A stretch of 64,000 nt of DNA, taken from positions 3,000,001-3,064,000 of the forward strand of contig NZ_CP036295.1 of the NCBI RefSeq assembly GCF_004801255.1, read 5' to 3'. Of the stretch, positions 1 through 7,920 are shown piece by piece. A program made the translations under genes and the position numbers. This stretch comes from Desulfovibrio desulfuricans. GTDB taxonomy: Bacteria; Desulfobacterota; Desulfovibrionia; Desulfovibrionales; Desulfovibrionaceae. The first letter of the stretch is position 1; each line of letters opens with the position of its first letter. The notes below the pieces were generated by a model. It was not told where the DNA came from. It saw only the letters and a list, made by a program, of their open reading frames with translations, and ran no database searches.

Positions 1-753
1 ACGCCCCGCTGCGCCCTGCTGCTTGACTGCGGCGAGCCCGACCGCCTTGGCCGCGAGCTGGCGGCGCGACTGCCCGGGCTTGTGACCGTGAACATCGACC
101 ACCATCTCGGCAGCGACGGCATGGGCAGCGCGGCCAACTGGGTTGAACCCCGCGCGGCGGCAACTGCCCAGCTTATGGCCTACGTGGCCCTTGCCGCTGG
201 CCTGCCCCTCACGGGCGACCTGGCCACAGCGGTGGCGCTGGGCATCATTACCGACACCGGCGGGTTTTGCCACGGCAACACCAGCGCCGACGTACTCTAC
301 CTTACGGCCCACATGGTTGAACACGGCTGCGATATCGCCCTGCTGCGCGAACGCCTTGAAAACACCTGGAGCCGAGGCCGCCTGACCCTTTGGGGGCAGC
401 TGCTGCAACGGGCGCGCCTTGAGCGCGGCGGCAGCGTGTGCTTTTGCCCCGTGTATCTTGAAGACCTGCGCAAATGCGGGGCCCTCAAGGAAGACCTTGA
501 AGGCTTTGTGGAACAGCTGCGCCGCCTGCGCGGCGTGCATGTGGCGGCCGTTCTGCGCGAGGATTCGCCCGGCAGCTGCAAGTTCAGCCTGCGCTCATAC
601 GGCTCGGTGGATGTACGCGCGGCGGCGGCCCGGCTGGGCGGCGGCGGCCACCGCAACGCCGCTGGCGGCACGGTGCGCTCGCCCATGGATGCTGCAAGCG
701 TGCATCTGCTGGACGCCATTGCCGCCGAGCTGGACGAAGAAGGCGTGGCCTGA
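1..753 (+). CDS. nrnA: DHH/DHHA1 phosphoesterase, NrnA-like (5' partial)
   Basis: Reading frame 1 is open from the first base, so the start lies outside the window. The visible 250 residues hold the DHH metal-binding motif (NIDHHLGS, near base 90) and, at the C-terminus, the DHHA1 substrate-binding motif (LGGGGHRNAAGG, near base 640). This is the family of NrnA, which degrades nano-oligoribonucleotides and/or dephosphorylates 3'-phosphoadenosine 5'-phosphate. PAP removal would matter in an organism with active sulfur metabolism, but which activity dominates cannot be told from sequence. It lies directly before truB and rpsO, the usual end of a nusA-infB-rbfA-type cluster. Confidence 0.85.
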   Translation, partial: TPRCALLLDCGEPDRLGRELAARLPGLVTVNIDHHLGSDGMGSAANWVEPRAAATAQLMAYVALAAGLPLTGDLATAVALGIITDTGGFCHGNTSADVLYLTAHMVEHGCDIALLRERLENTWSRGRLTLWGQLLQRARLERGGSVCFCPVYLEDLRKCGALKEDLEGFVEQLRRLRGVHVAAVLREDSPGSCKFSLRSYGSVDVRAAAARLGGGGHRNAAGGTVRSPMDAASVHLLDAIAAELDEEGVA

Positions 754-862
754 CCAGCCGGATAACGGACAATTGCCCGCATGGCGTTTTTGGGGTCTGC
801 CCAGAAAGCTTTGACGACGATATTTTTTTGACTTATGCCCGCTCTGCGGCTAAGGTAAGAAC

Positions 863-1882
863 TTGCGTATGAGTATGACCAAAGCGGCTGTTGCCGCACC
901 CAGCACCACAGACCGGCAGCCGGAAAAACGCTCCGGGGCGGCCCAGTTGCCCCAGCAGCACGGCATCCTGGTGTTGCGCAAGCCCTCCGGGCCCTCGTCG
1001 GCCCGCTGTCTCACCGCCATCAAGCGCCTGGGACAAAAAAAAATAGGGCATGCGGGCACGCTCGACCCTTTGGCGTCGGGCGTACTGCTGGTTCTGCTTG
1101 GGCAGGCCACCAAGCTTTCCGGCCATTTGCTGGCCGGGGGCGGCAAGGTGTACAGCGGTACCCTGCGGCTGGGCCAGACCACCGACACCTGGGATATTGA
1201 GGGCAAGGTGGTGGCCGAAGCGCCGTGGCAGCATGTGAGCGAGGCTGACGTGCGCCGTGAGATAGCTGCATGGCTTGCGCTTACCGAACAGCCCGTTCCG
1301 CCGTATTCGGCGGCCAAGCATGAGGGGCAGCCGCTGTACAAACTGGCGCGCAAGGGCGTGGACGCCCCTGCCAAGGTCAAACGCATGCAAATTTCACTGG
1401 CGGAAACCCTCGATGTGAGGCTTCCGCTTGTGAGCTTTCGGGTCGCTTGTAGTTCTGGCACCTATATACGCTCCCTGGCCCACAGCTTGGGGACGCGCTT
1501 AGGGTGCGGAGCCGTGCTCACAGAACTGACCCGGGAGTATAGTCACCCCTTCGGCCTCGACGTGGCCCGCGACCCTGCGGACTTCACGGCTGACCCCGCC
1601 CTGTTGCCAGGTTGCGTGCGCCCCATTGCAGAGGCGCTGCCCCACTGGCGCAAGGTTGAGCTCACGCCGGATGAAGCGGCTCGCGTGCGCAATGGCATTG
1701 CCGTGCCCTGCCGCCCCGATGCGCCCGCCAACGCGGATGCACCGGAGCAAGGCGCAACGGCTGCCGAGCCTGTGGAAGGCTTTGCGCTGCTGCTGGAACA
1801 GGGCACTGCCCTGGCCCTGGCGCAGCTCGAAGCCACGCCTGCGGGACCATGTTGGACCGTGTTGCGGGGACTTTGGAACTAA
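863..1882 (+). CDS. truB: tRNA pseudouridine(55) synthase TruB
   Basis: Makes pseudouridine 55 in the T-loop of tRNAs. The N-terminal KPSGPSSARCLTAIKR, the catalytic-Asp motif (KIGHAGTLDPLASGVLLVLLG, Asp in GTLDP) and the later GTYIRSLAHSLG stretch are all TruB signatures. Length (about 335 residues) fits. The start is ambiguous: TTG at 863 has an AAGG about 7 bases upstream, while ATG codons at 869 and 875 sit in the same frame. The N-terminal ~30 residues before the conserved core are poorly conserved and Ala/Pro-rich. A further insert rich in Ala, Pro and Glu lies near the C-terminus. Confidence 0.93.
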   Translation: MRMSMTKAAVAAPSTTDRQPEKRSGAAQLPQQHGILVLRKPSGPSSARCLTAIKRLGQKKIGHAGTLDPLASGVLLVLLGQATKLSGHLLAGGGKVYSGTLRLGQTTDTWDIEGKVVAEAPWQHVSEADVRREIAAWLALTEQPVPPYSAAKHEGQPLYKLARKGVDAPAKVKRMQISLAETLDVRLPLVSFRVACSSGTYIRSLAHSLGTRLGCGAVLTELTREYSHPFGLDVARDPADFTADPALLPGCVRPIAEALPHWRKVELTPDEAARVRNGIAVPCRPDAPANADAPEQGATAAEPVEGFALLLEQGTALALAQLEATPAGPCWTVLRGLWN

Positions 1883-1906
1883 CCCCGACTATCAAGGAGT
1901 ACTGCT

Positions 1907-2176
1907 GTGGTAATGGATGCCAGCGACAAGAAAGCCGTTATTGATGCCCACGCCAAACACGAGGGCGATACCGGTTCTCCGGAAGTTCAGGTGGCCCTGC
2001 TCACCGCCCGTATTGAAGACCTTACCGGTCACTTCAAAGAACACAAAAAGGACTTCCACTCGCGCACCGGCCTGCTCAAGCTGGTTGGTCGCCGCCGTAA
2101 CATTCTGAACTATCTGAAGAAAAAAGACGTTCAGCGTTACCGCGCTCTTATCGAAAAGCTCGGTCTGCGCAAGTAA
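1907..2176 (+). CDS. rpsO: 30S ribosomal protein S15
   Basis: An 89-residue primary 16S rRNA-binding protein of the small-subunit platform. The match is clear ([19 protein letters not shown], then [30 protein letters not shown]). The start is GTG at 1907, chosen because a strong ribosome-binding site (AAGGAGT, 1894-1900) lies six bases upstream. It sits between truB and pnp, as in many bacteria, where S15 and PNPase are often co-transcribed and processed at an intergenic hairpin. Confidence 0.97.
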   Translation: MVMDASDKKAVIDAHAKHEGDTGSPEVQVALLTARIEDLTGHFKEHKKDFHSRTGLLKLVGRRRNILNYLKKKDVQRYRALIEKLGLRK

Positions 2177-2189
2177 GACTGTGTCGCGC

Positions 2190-2213
2190 AAGGGGGAGCC
2201 AGCGCTCCCCCTT
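2190..2213 (+). terminator. rpsO-pnp intergenic stem-loop
   Basis: A perfect 10-bp stem (AAGGGGGAGC pairing with GCTCCCCCTT) with a 4-base loop follows rpsO by 13 bases. No T-run follows, so it is more likely a partial attenuator or RNA-processing hairpin than a full Rho-independent terminator. Confidence 0.6.
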
Positions 2214-2345
2214 GTTGCTTGAATCAACACCCCCAAAGGGTACAAACGCGAAGAAGGGGGGTCCGGGAAAATCAGGCAGAGGCCAAAGGCCGAGGATCTG
2301 CCCGCTTTTGCCGGAATCCCCTTCGCACTACGCAAAGGAATTTTT

Positions 2346-4583
2346 ATGTATCAAGATATTTTTACTCCCACTAGGGTTACCGCCCAGGTCGGCGGCAAGG
2401 AAGTCATCCTTGAAACAGGCCGCATGGCCAACCAGGCCCACGGCGCAGTATGGATCCAGTGCGGCGGGACTGTGGTGCTGGTCACCGTATGCTCGCAGCC
2501 GCTCGAATTCGACAAGGGTTTCTTTCCCCTTACCGTTGAGTACTCCGAAAAGATGTACGCCGCCGGTCGCATCCCCGGCAGCTTTTTTCGCCGCGAGATC
2601 GGCCGTCCCTCCGAGCGCGAGACCCTGGTTTCGCGCCTGATCGACCGCCCCCTCCGCCCGCTGTTCCCCAAAAAGGGCCTGAACGAAGATGTGCAGGTGC
2701 TGGCCAGCGTTATCTCCGCCGACCAGGAAAACGACTCGGACGTGCTGGCGCTTACGGGCGCTTCGGCAGCAGTCATGCTGTCGCCCCTGCCTTTTGACGG
2801 CCCGGTGGCCGGTGGCCGTATCGGCCGCGTCAACGGTCAGTTTGTGCTCAACCCCACCTTTGAGCAGCAGGCGCAGAGCGACCTCAACATCGTGTTTGCC
2901 GCCTCTGCCGACGCCCTCACCATGGTCGAAGGCGAAGCCACCTTTGTGCCCGAAGAAGTCATCATCGACGCGCTTGAATGGGGCCGCCAGCAGATTCAGC
3001 CTCTGGTCGCCGCCCAGCTCAAGCTGCGCGAACTGGCCGGCAAGCCCAAGATGGAATTTACGCCTCACGCCGAAGACCAGGTCTTGGCTGCCCGCGTAAA
3101 AGAACTGGCCCTTGCCGCCGGTCTGGAAGATGCCCTGCGCGTGCCTGAAAAGATGGCCCGCAAGGACGCCCGCAAGGCCGTTAAAGAAAAGGTCATGGAA
3201 AACCTCAAGAACGACCCCGCCTGGGCCGAAAACGACGCCCTCAAAAGCGTGGGCGACATGCTGGGCGACCTAGAAAAGAAGCTGGTGCGCGCCCGCATCG
3301 TCAACGAAGGCACGCGCATCGACGGCCGCGACACCACGACCGTGCGTCCCATCCAGATCCAGACCGGCCTGCTGCCCCGCGCCCACGGTTCGGCCCTGTT
3401 CCGCCGCGGCGAAACCAAGTCCATGGTGGTAACCACCCTTGGTTCGTCCACCGACGAGCAGCGCATGGATTCGCTGACCGGCGACGTGACCAAGCGCTTT
3501 ATGCTGCACTACAACTTTCCGCCCTTCTCTGTGGGCGAGGTCAAGCCCGTGCGCGTGTCGCGCCGCGAAATCGGCCACGGCGCGCTGGCGGAAAAGTCGC
3601 TGCGCCCCGTGCTGCCCGCTGACGCCGCGTTTCCCTTTACGCTGCGCGTAGTGTCCGAAACCCTCGAGTCCAACGGTTCTTCTTCCATGGCTGCCGTGTG
3701 CGGCGGTTCGCTGTCGCTCATGGACGCGGGCGTGCCCATCAGCGCTCCCGTGGCTGGCGTGGCCATGGGTCTGATCAAGGAAGGCGACAAGTTTATCGTG
3801 CTCACCGACATCCTCGGCGACGAAGACGCCCTCGGCGACATGGACTTCAAGATTGCCGGTACTGCGGAAGGCGTGACCGGCGTGCAGATGGACATCAAGA
3901 TCACCGGCCTCACCACCGAGATCATGCGCGCCGCCATGAAGCAGGCCCACGAAGGCCGTCTGCATATTCTGGACGAAATGGCCAAGGCCATCGCCGAACC
4001 GCGCAAGGAGCTTTCGCGCTTTGCCCCGCAGCACGCCGAAGTGTTCGTGAACCCGGACATCATCCGCCTCATCATCGGCCCCGGCGGCAAGAACATCAAA
4101 GCCATCACCGCAGCCACGGGCGCCTCGGTGGACATCGAAGACTCCGGCCGCGTTTCCATCTTTGCCCCCACGGCAGAAGCTCTGGAAAAAGCCCGCGAAA
4201 TGGTTTCGTACTACGACCAGCGTCCCGACCTGGGCAAAAACTATCTGGCCAAAGTGCGCAAGATCATGGAAATCGGTGCCATTGTGGAAGTGCTGCCCAA
4301 TGTGGAAGCCCTTGTGCACGTTTCGCAGCTTGACATCAACCGCGTGGAACAGCCCGGCGACGTGGCTCGCCTTGGCGAAGACATGATGGTCAAGGTCATC
4401 GAAATCAACGGCGACCGCATCCGCGCCAGCCGCAAGGCCGTGCTGCTTGAAGAACAGGGCCACCCCTGGAACCCCGAAGAAACCGCCCGTCCCCCCCGTT
4501 CCGACCGGGGCGACCGCGGCGACAGAAACGGCCGTGGAGACCGTGGCGGACGTGACCGCCGCGACCGTGGCGACAGGCGCTAA
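2346..4583 (+). CDS. pnp: Polyribonucleotide nucleotidyltransferase (PNPase)
   Basis: A 745-residue phosphorolytic 3'-5' exoribonuclease of the RNA degradosome. Two RNase PH-like domains (about 1-230 and 310-550) flank the alpha-helical linker. They are followed by a KH domain (IIGPGGKNIKAITAATGASVDIED) and an S1 domain (about 620-695). Conserved GSSSMAAVCGGSLSLMDAGVP and DILGDEDALGDMDFK lie in the second PH domain. The last ~30 residues are a low-complexity Arg-Gly-Asp tail (RGDRGDRNGRGDRGGR), probably an RNA-contacting extension. Start ATG 2346 follows AAAGGA. Confidence 0.96.
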   Translation: MYQDIFTPTRVTAQVGGKEVILETGRMANQAHGAVWIQCGGTVVLVTVCSQPLEFDKGFFPLTVEYSEKMYAAGRIPGSFFRREIGRPSERETLVSRLIDRPLRPLFPKKGLNEDVQVLASVISADQENDSDVLALTGASAAVMLSPLPFDGPVAGGRIGRVNGQFVLNPTFEQQAQSDLNIVFAASADALTMVEGEATFVPEEVIIDALEWGRQQIQPLVAAQLKLRELAGKPKMEFTPHAEDQVLAARVKELALAAGLEDALRVPEKMARKDARKAVKEKVMENLKNDPAWAENDALKSVGDMLGDLEKKLVRARIVNEGTRIDGRDTTTVRPIQIQTGLLPRAHGSALFRRGETKSMVVTTLGSSTDEQRMDSLTGDVTKRFMLHYNFPPFSVGEVKPVRVSRREIGHGALAEKSLRPVLPADAAFPFTLRVVSETLESNGSSSMAAVCGGSLSLMDAGVPISAPVAGVAMGLIKEGDKFIVLTDILGDEDALGDMDFKIAGTAEGVTGVQMDIKITGLTTEIMRAAMKQAHEGRLHILDEMAKAIAEPRKELSRFAPQHAEVFVNPDIIRLIIGPGGKNIKAITAATGASVDIEDSGRVSIFAPTAEALEKAREMVSYYDQRPDLGKNYLAKVRKIMEIGAIVEVLPNVEALVHVSQLDINRVEQPGDVARLGEDMMVKVIEINGDRIRASRKAVLLEEQGHPWNPEETARPPRSDRGDRGDRNGRGDRGGRDRRDRGDRR

Positions 4584-4591
4584 TATGTTTT

Positions 4592-4624
4592 GCATGCCGG
4601 TCGGAGGCTCTCCGGCTGGCATGC
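4592..4624 (+). other. Intergenic hairpin after pnp
   Basis: A 15-bp stem with two G-U wobbles and a 3-base loop occupies almost the whole 67-base gap between pnp and the next gene. There is no T-run. It may stabilise the pnp 3' end or be an RNase processing site in a longer transcript. Confidence 0.5.
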
Positions 4625-4650
4625 CGACCGCGCGATGAAAGGACTATTTC

Positions 4651-5634
4651 ATGGCCAAAAAAGCTGAAAACAAAATTCCAACCCCCGAACACGAATCCGA
4701 AGAGTGGGTTCGCGTGGACAGCAACGGCAAACCTCTGGCCGACCAGGCTCCTTCCGCCGAAGAGCTGGAGGCCCAGCTGGCTGGCGCCAACCGCGCCCAC
4801 ACCGAGACCCTCGGCGACGCTTGGGCTGTGCTTACGGGGCAGAACCCGGCCGCCATCATGGGGCAGATCGCCGCTACGGTCATGCACGAGGGCGGCACGC
4901 GTCCCGCGTGGCAGTGGAAGCGCGGCGGCAAGGACCACATCCTGCTGGCCTGGCCGCAGGAGCAGCCCGTGAGGGCTGGCGTGCTTGTGGCAGGCGTTGA
5001 GGGCGAAAAGCTCGCCCCCGTCACGGCCACCCCCCTGCTTGAGGGCCTGCCCAACGACCTTACGGTTGAAGAGGTGCACCCCTGGCAGACCGGCGTGGAA
5101 GCCAACGTGGCCGTCAGCATGCTTGAGGGCAAAAGGCCCATGTGGTTTTACGACCCGCTCTACAGCCGCGACAAGGACGACCTTACCCCCGGCATCACGC
5201 ATACGTTTTTGCTGGCCGGTCTGGCCTTTGGCCTGCGCAAGGCCCTGCTTGACGAGATCACCATCACCCAGGGCGCGCGCTACGAGGCCTACGCGGAAGC
5301 CTGGCTTGCCGACAACCCCGGCACGACGCGCCTGGACGTCCCCCCCCTCAAGGTGAATGTGAGCAACCGCCACATGATCATGCCTGGCCGCAACTTTTGC
5401 GAATACCAGATGCGCGCCACCATTGAGGAAGTGCAGGACTGCCAGCTTGAAAAAATGCCGGTAAAAGTGCTGTACGTGAGTTTTCCGTTTGACGACCGCG
5501 AGCCATTGCGCCTGCCGGTGTACGTCTCCAAAATGGTTTTGGGCGATTATGAGCCTGAAGTCGGGCACGAGGTCGATGCCTATGTGTGGCTGCAAGGCCG
5601 CATCATTGACATGGACCAGGGTCCGCAGCAATAA
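4651..5634 (+). CDS. Conserved protein of unknown function
   Basis: 327 residues with no signal peptide or membrane segment; I do not recognise a named family. The start ATG 4651 follows AAAGGACTATTTC. The N-terminus is charged and acidic (KKAENKIPTPEHESEEWVRV); the rest looks like a globular cytoplasmic fold with several Trp and aromatic clusters, such as GGTRPAWQWKRGGKDHILL. The C-terminal third contains FCEYQMRATIEEVQDC, then a beta-rich stretch ending in VGHEVDAYVWLQGRIID, which resembles a small barrel. It is probably co-transcribed with pnp, and a hairpin terminator follows directly. Its place next to rpsO-pnp hints at RNA or translation biology, but that is only context. Confidence 0.75.
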   Translation: MAKKAENKIPTPEHESEEWVRVDSNGKPLADQAPSAEELEAQLAGANRAHTETLGDAWAVLTGQNPAAIMGQIAATVMHEGGTRPAWQWKRGGKDHILLAWPQEQPVRAGVLVAGVEGEKLAPVTATPLLEGLPNDLTVEEVHPWQTGVEANVAVSMLEGKRPMWFYDPLYSRDKDDLTPGITHTFLLAGLAFGLRKALLDEITITQGARYEAYAEAWLADNPGTTRLDVPPLKVNVSNRHMIMPGRNFCEYQMRATIEEVQDCQLEKMPVKVLYVSFPFDDREPLRLPVYVSKMVLGDYEPEVGHEVDAYVWLQGRIIDMDQGPQQ

Positions 5635-5640
5635 TATAAA

Positions 5641-5669
5641 GAAGGGCCGCGCCCCCCGCGCGGCCCTTC
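5641..5669 (+). terminator. Hairpin terminator after the 4651-5634 gene
   Basis: A perfect 12-bp GC-rich stem (GAAGGGCCGCGC with GCGCGGCCCTTC) and a CCCCC loop, six bases after the stop codon. The downstream sequence ATCTTCTG is only weakly T-rich. Confidence 0.7.
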
Positions 5670-5994
5670 ATCTTCTGCCGCCAGTCCGTCCTGCCGCCAG
5701 CATTTGCGGCGGCCTGCGGCAGAAAGCCCTACGGGGCAAACGGCACTGTTGTACAGGCAACAACCTTGCAGCTGCCACACAGGTTCAGGCCTGATCAATC
5801 TCTCCCCCCTCAGTCTGCACCCGCGCGTATCATCCGCCGTGATGTTTCAGCTTTGCCGCCTTGCCGGTCAGAGCGCGGCACTTAACGGCATTATCGTCCA
5901 TATCAGGCAGCATCCGGCTGCATGCAGCTATGGACAAAGCCCGGCAACTTAGCAAAACTAGCGCCGTACCAACACCGCGTTGAGCAGAGGACAT
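5670..5994 (+). other. Intergenic region before the sigma-54 activator
   Basis: About 325 bases without a supportable gene. A reading frame at 5704-5952 has no ribosome-binding site and atypical composition and is discounted. The region must carry the promoter of the activator gene, but I see no clear -35/-10 or -24/-12 pair. Its only clear signal is the AGAGGA ribosome-binding site just before 5995. Confidence 0.4.
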
Positions 5995-7563
5995 ATGCAA
6001 GAAGCCCACTTTGCAGCGCCCTTCATGGGCACGGGGCAGTGCCTTGATACCCTTAACCGGGTCTTGGCCGCCCTATCGCCGGGCCATTCGTTTCACGATT
6101 CGTTGCGCGAACTGCTGGCGGCACTGGCTGAAGACATGCACTTTGACCGCCCCCACATCGTGGTGCAGGACCCGGAAAGCGGCGAACTCAAACTCTCGCT
6201 CTCTTATGGCCCGGCAGACGCGCCCGAGGCGGCCTACGAGCCGGGTTCGGGCATTACGGGGCAGGTTTTTGCCGAGGGCAGACCCATTATTGTTTCCTGT
6301 ATGCAGGGACGCCCCGACTTCCAAAACCGCCTGTTTGGCCGCAGTCAGGAAGAAATGTCGCGGCTGGCGTTTATCAGCGTGCCCGTGCGCGTTGAAAACG
6401 CCGACCAGAGCGAGGTTATCGGCACGCTGAGCGCCGACACCCCCACAGCGCCCGATACGGAGCTCGACCTGCGCTGCCGGTTTCTTGAAACCGTGGCAAC
6501 CCTTGTGGGGCGTCAGGTGGCGCGCCTGCAGGAAGAAATGGCCCGACAGCACTTTTGCATGCTGCCCGACGAACCCCTCGTCAGCGGCATGCCCGCCTCG
6601 GTTATCGCCACTTCCAAAAGCCTGCGTCACGTGCTGCGCCGCCTCACTCAGGCCGGGGCCAGCCGGGCCACAGTACTTTTGCGCGGCGAGTCGGGCGTAG
6701 GCAAAGAGCTGATGGCCCAGGCCCTGCATTCCGCAAGCCCACGGCGCTCGCAGCCTCTGGTCATGCTCAACTGCGCCGCCCTGCCCTCAGAACTCATCGA
6801 AAGCGAGCTTTTTGGCTGGCGCAAGGGCGCATTTACCGGCGCGGTACAAAACCGTGCAGGGCTCTTCCGCCAGGCGGACAAGGGCACGCTGTTTCTGGAT
6901 GAAATCGGCGACCTCTCCACAACAGCGCAGGCAAAGGTGCTGCGCGCCCTGCAGGAAGGCGAAATACAGCCTCTGGGCGACGAACGGCGCTACAAGGTGG
7001 ACGTGCGCCTGGTCTGCGCCACCAACCGCCCGCTCGAAGAACTGGTGGAGCAGGGGTTGTTTCGCGAGGACCTGTACTACCGTATCAACGTCTTCCCCGT
7101 GTTTATCCCGCCGCTGCGCGAGCGGCCGGAGGACATTCTGCCCCTCACCGAGCATTTTTTGGGCATGTTCAGCAAGGAATACGACCGCCCGGTGCGGCGC
7201 ATCTCCACGCCCGCCATCGACCTTTTGCTGCAGTACCACTGGCCCGGCAACGTGCGCGAGCTTAAAAACGTCATGGAACGCGCCGTGCTCATCTGCGAGG
7301 ATGCAGTGCTGCGGGCTCACCACCTGCCAAGCACCCTGCAAAGCGCCGAGAGCAGCAGCACAGGCCCCACCGGCGGCGGTCTGGGCTTTAACGAAACCAT
7401 CGCCCGCGTGGAACAGGAATTTATCGTGGACGCCCTCAAAAACGCCCGGGGCAACATCCATCAGGCGGCGCGTGACCTTGGTATAACATACCGTATTATT
7501 TATTATAAAATGAAAAAATACGGTATTGACCATCGCCGTTTCGCGCCCTCCTCGCCAACCTAG
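5995..7563 (+). CDS. Sigma-54-dependent activator, NifA-like (GAF-AAA-Fis HTH)
   Basis: 522 residues. The N-terminal GAF sensor (about 20-180) is followed by a sigma-54 AAA+ domain (about 203-435) and a Fis-type helix-turn-helix (about 485-510). The AAA+ domain has Walker A GESGVGKE (231-238), the sigma-54-contacting GAFTGA loop (278-283), Walker B LFLDEIGD (299-306) and the R-finger region FREDLYYRINVFPVFIPPLRER. The architecture is that of NifA/FhlA-type enhancer-binding proteins, and no receiver domain is present. ATG 5995 is chosen for its AGAGGA four bases upstream; TTG 5980 is an alternative. It lies directly upstream of the urea locus, whose promoter is sigma-54-type, so it is the likely activator of urt-ure. 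The GAF ligand is unknown. Confidence 0.88.
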   Translation: MQEAHFAAPFMGTGQCLDTLNRVLAALSPGHSFHDSLRELLAALAEDMHFDRPHIVVQDPESGELKLSLSYGPADAPEAAYEPGSGITGQVFAEGRPIIVSCMQGRPDFQNRLFGRSQEEMSRLAFISVPVRVENADQSEVIGTLSADTPTAPDTELDLRCRFLETVATLVGRQVARLQEEMARQHFCMLPDEPLVSGMPASVIATSKSLRHVLRRLTQAGASRATVLLRGESGVGKELMAQALHSASPRRSQPLVMLNCAALPSELIESELFGWRKGAFTGAVQNRAGLFRQADKGTLFLDEIGDLSTTAQAKVLRALQEGEIQPLGDERRYKVDVRLVCATNRPLEELVEQGLFREDLYYRINVFPVFIPPLRERPEDILPLTEHFLGMFSKEYDRPVRRISTPAIDLLLQYHWPGNVRELKNVMERAVLICEDAVLRAHHLPSTLQSAESSSTGPTGGGLGFNETIARVEQEFIVDALKNARGNIHQAARDLGITYRIIYYKMKKYGIDHRRFAPSSPT

Positions 7564-7610
7564 CAATCCACGGCCCACGCCGGGCTATAGGCATTGTCCC
7601 CCAATATAAA

Positions 7611-7656
7611 GACCCCGGTCAGACAGCTGCAAACCTGTCTGGCCGGGGTCTTTTTT
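7611..7656 (+). terminator. Rho-independent terminator of the activator gene
   Basis: A 16-bp stem (GACCCCGGTCAGACAG against CTGTCTGGCCGGGGTC, one G-T pair), an 8-base loop and a run of six T. It insulates the activator gene from the urt transcript. Confidence 0.92.
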
Positions 7657-7701
7657 CTGTTGTTTTTAGCAGCAACGCCCGCAAATACCGCCTTCGGCAG
7701 A

Positions 7702-7753
7702 GCAATTATACAAAATTGTTTTAAAAATACGGCAATTTTACAAAATTGTTTTA
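7702..7753 (+). promoter_or_regulatory. Tandem 22-bp repeats, candidate enhancer (UAS) of urtA
   Basis: Two copies of a 22-bp sequence (7702-7723 and 7732-7753) differ at a single base and are spaced exactly 30 bp apart, close to three helical turns. Each holds the dyad ACAA-AA-TTGT followed by TTTA. They sit roughly 65-115 bp upstream of the sigma-54 promoter, where enhancer-binding proteins bind. They do not match the classical NifA site TGT-N10-ACA. Confidence 0.7.
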
Positions 7754-7815
7754 TAGACAACCGGGGCCTGCAATTTTTAATAAATAATTATAATGATTTA
7801 TATACAAACGCCCTC

Positions 7816-7831
7816 TGGTACGGCTCTTGCT
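7816..7831 (+). promoter_or_regulatory. Sigma-54 (-24/-12) promoter of the urt-ure operon
   Basis: TGGTACGGCTCTTGCT matches the consensus TGGCACG-N4-TTGCW with one substitution. The invariant GG (7817-7818) and GC (7829-7830) are separated by exactly 10 bases. Transcription would start near 7842, giving a leader of about 80 bases before urtA. Confidence 0.88.
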
Positions 7832-7920
7832 TATCTGTGAAGTGAAGCAAGTAGCGCGCGGCAACCATGGGGGTGCGCCGCGTGAAAGACAAATGACAGA
7901 ACGGTCCAAGGAGGCTTTAC

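Noticed and set aside
5704..5952. Reading frame between the pnp-linked gene and the activator
   Set aside because: No ribosome-binding site, no recognisable protein content and atypical composition; treated as intergenic.
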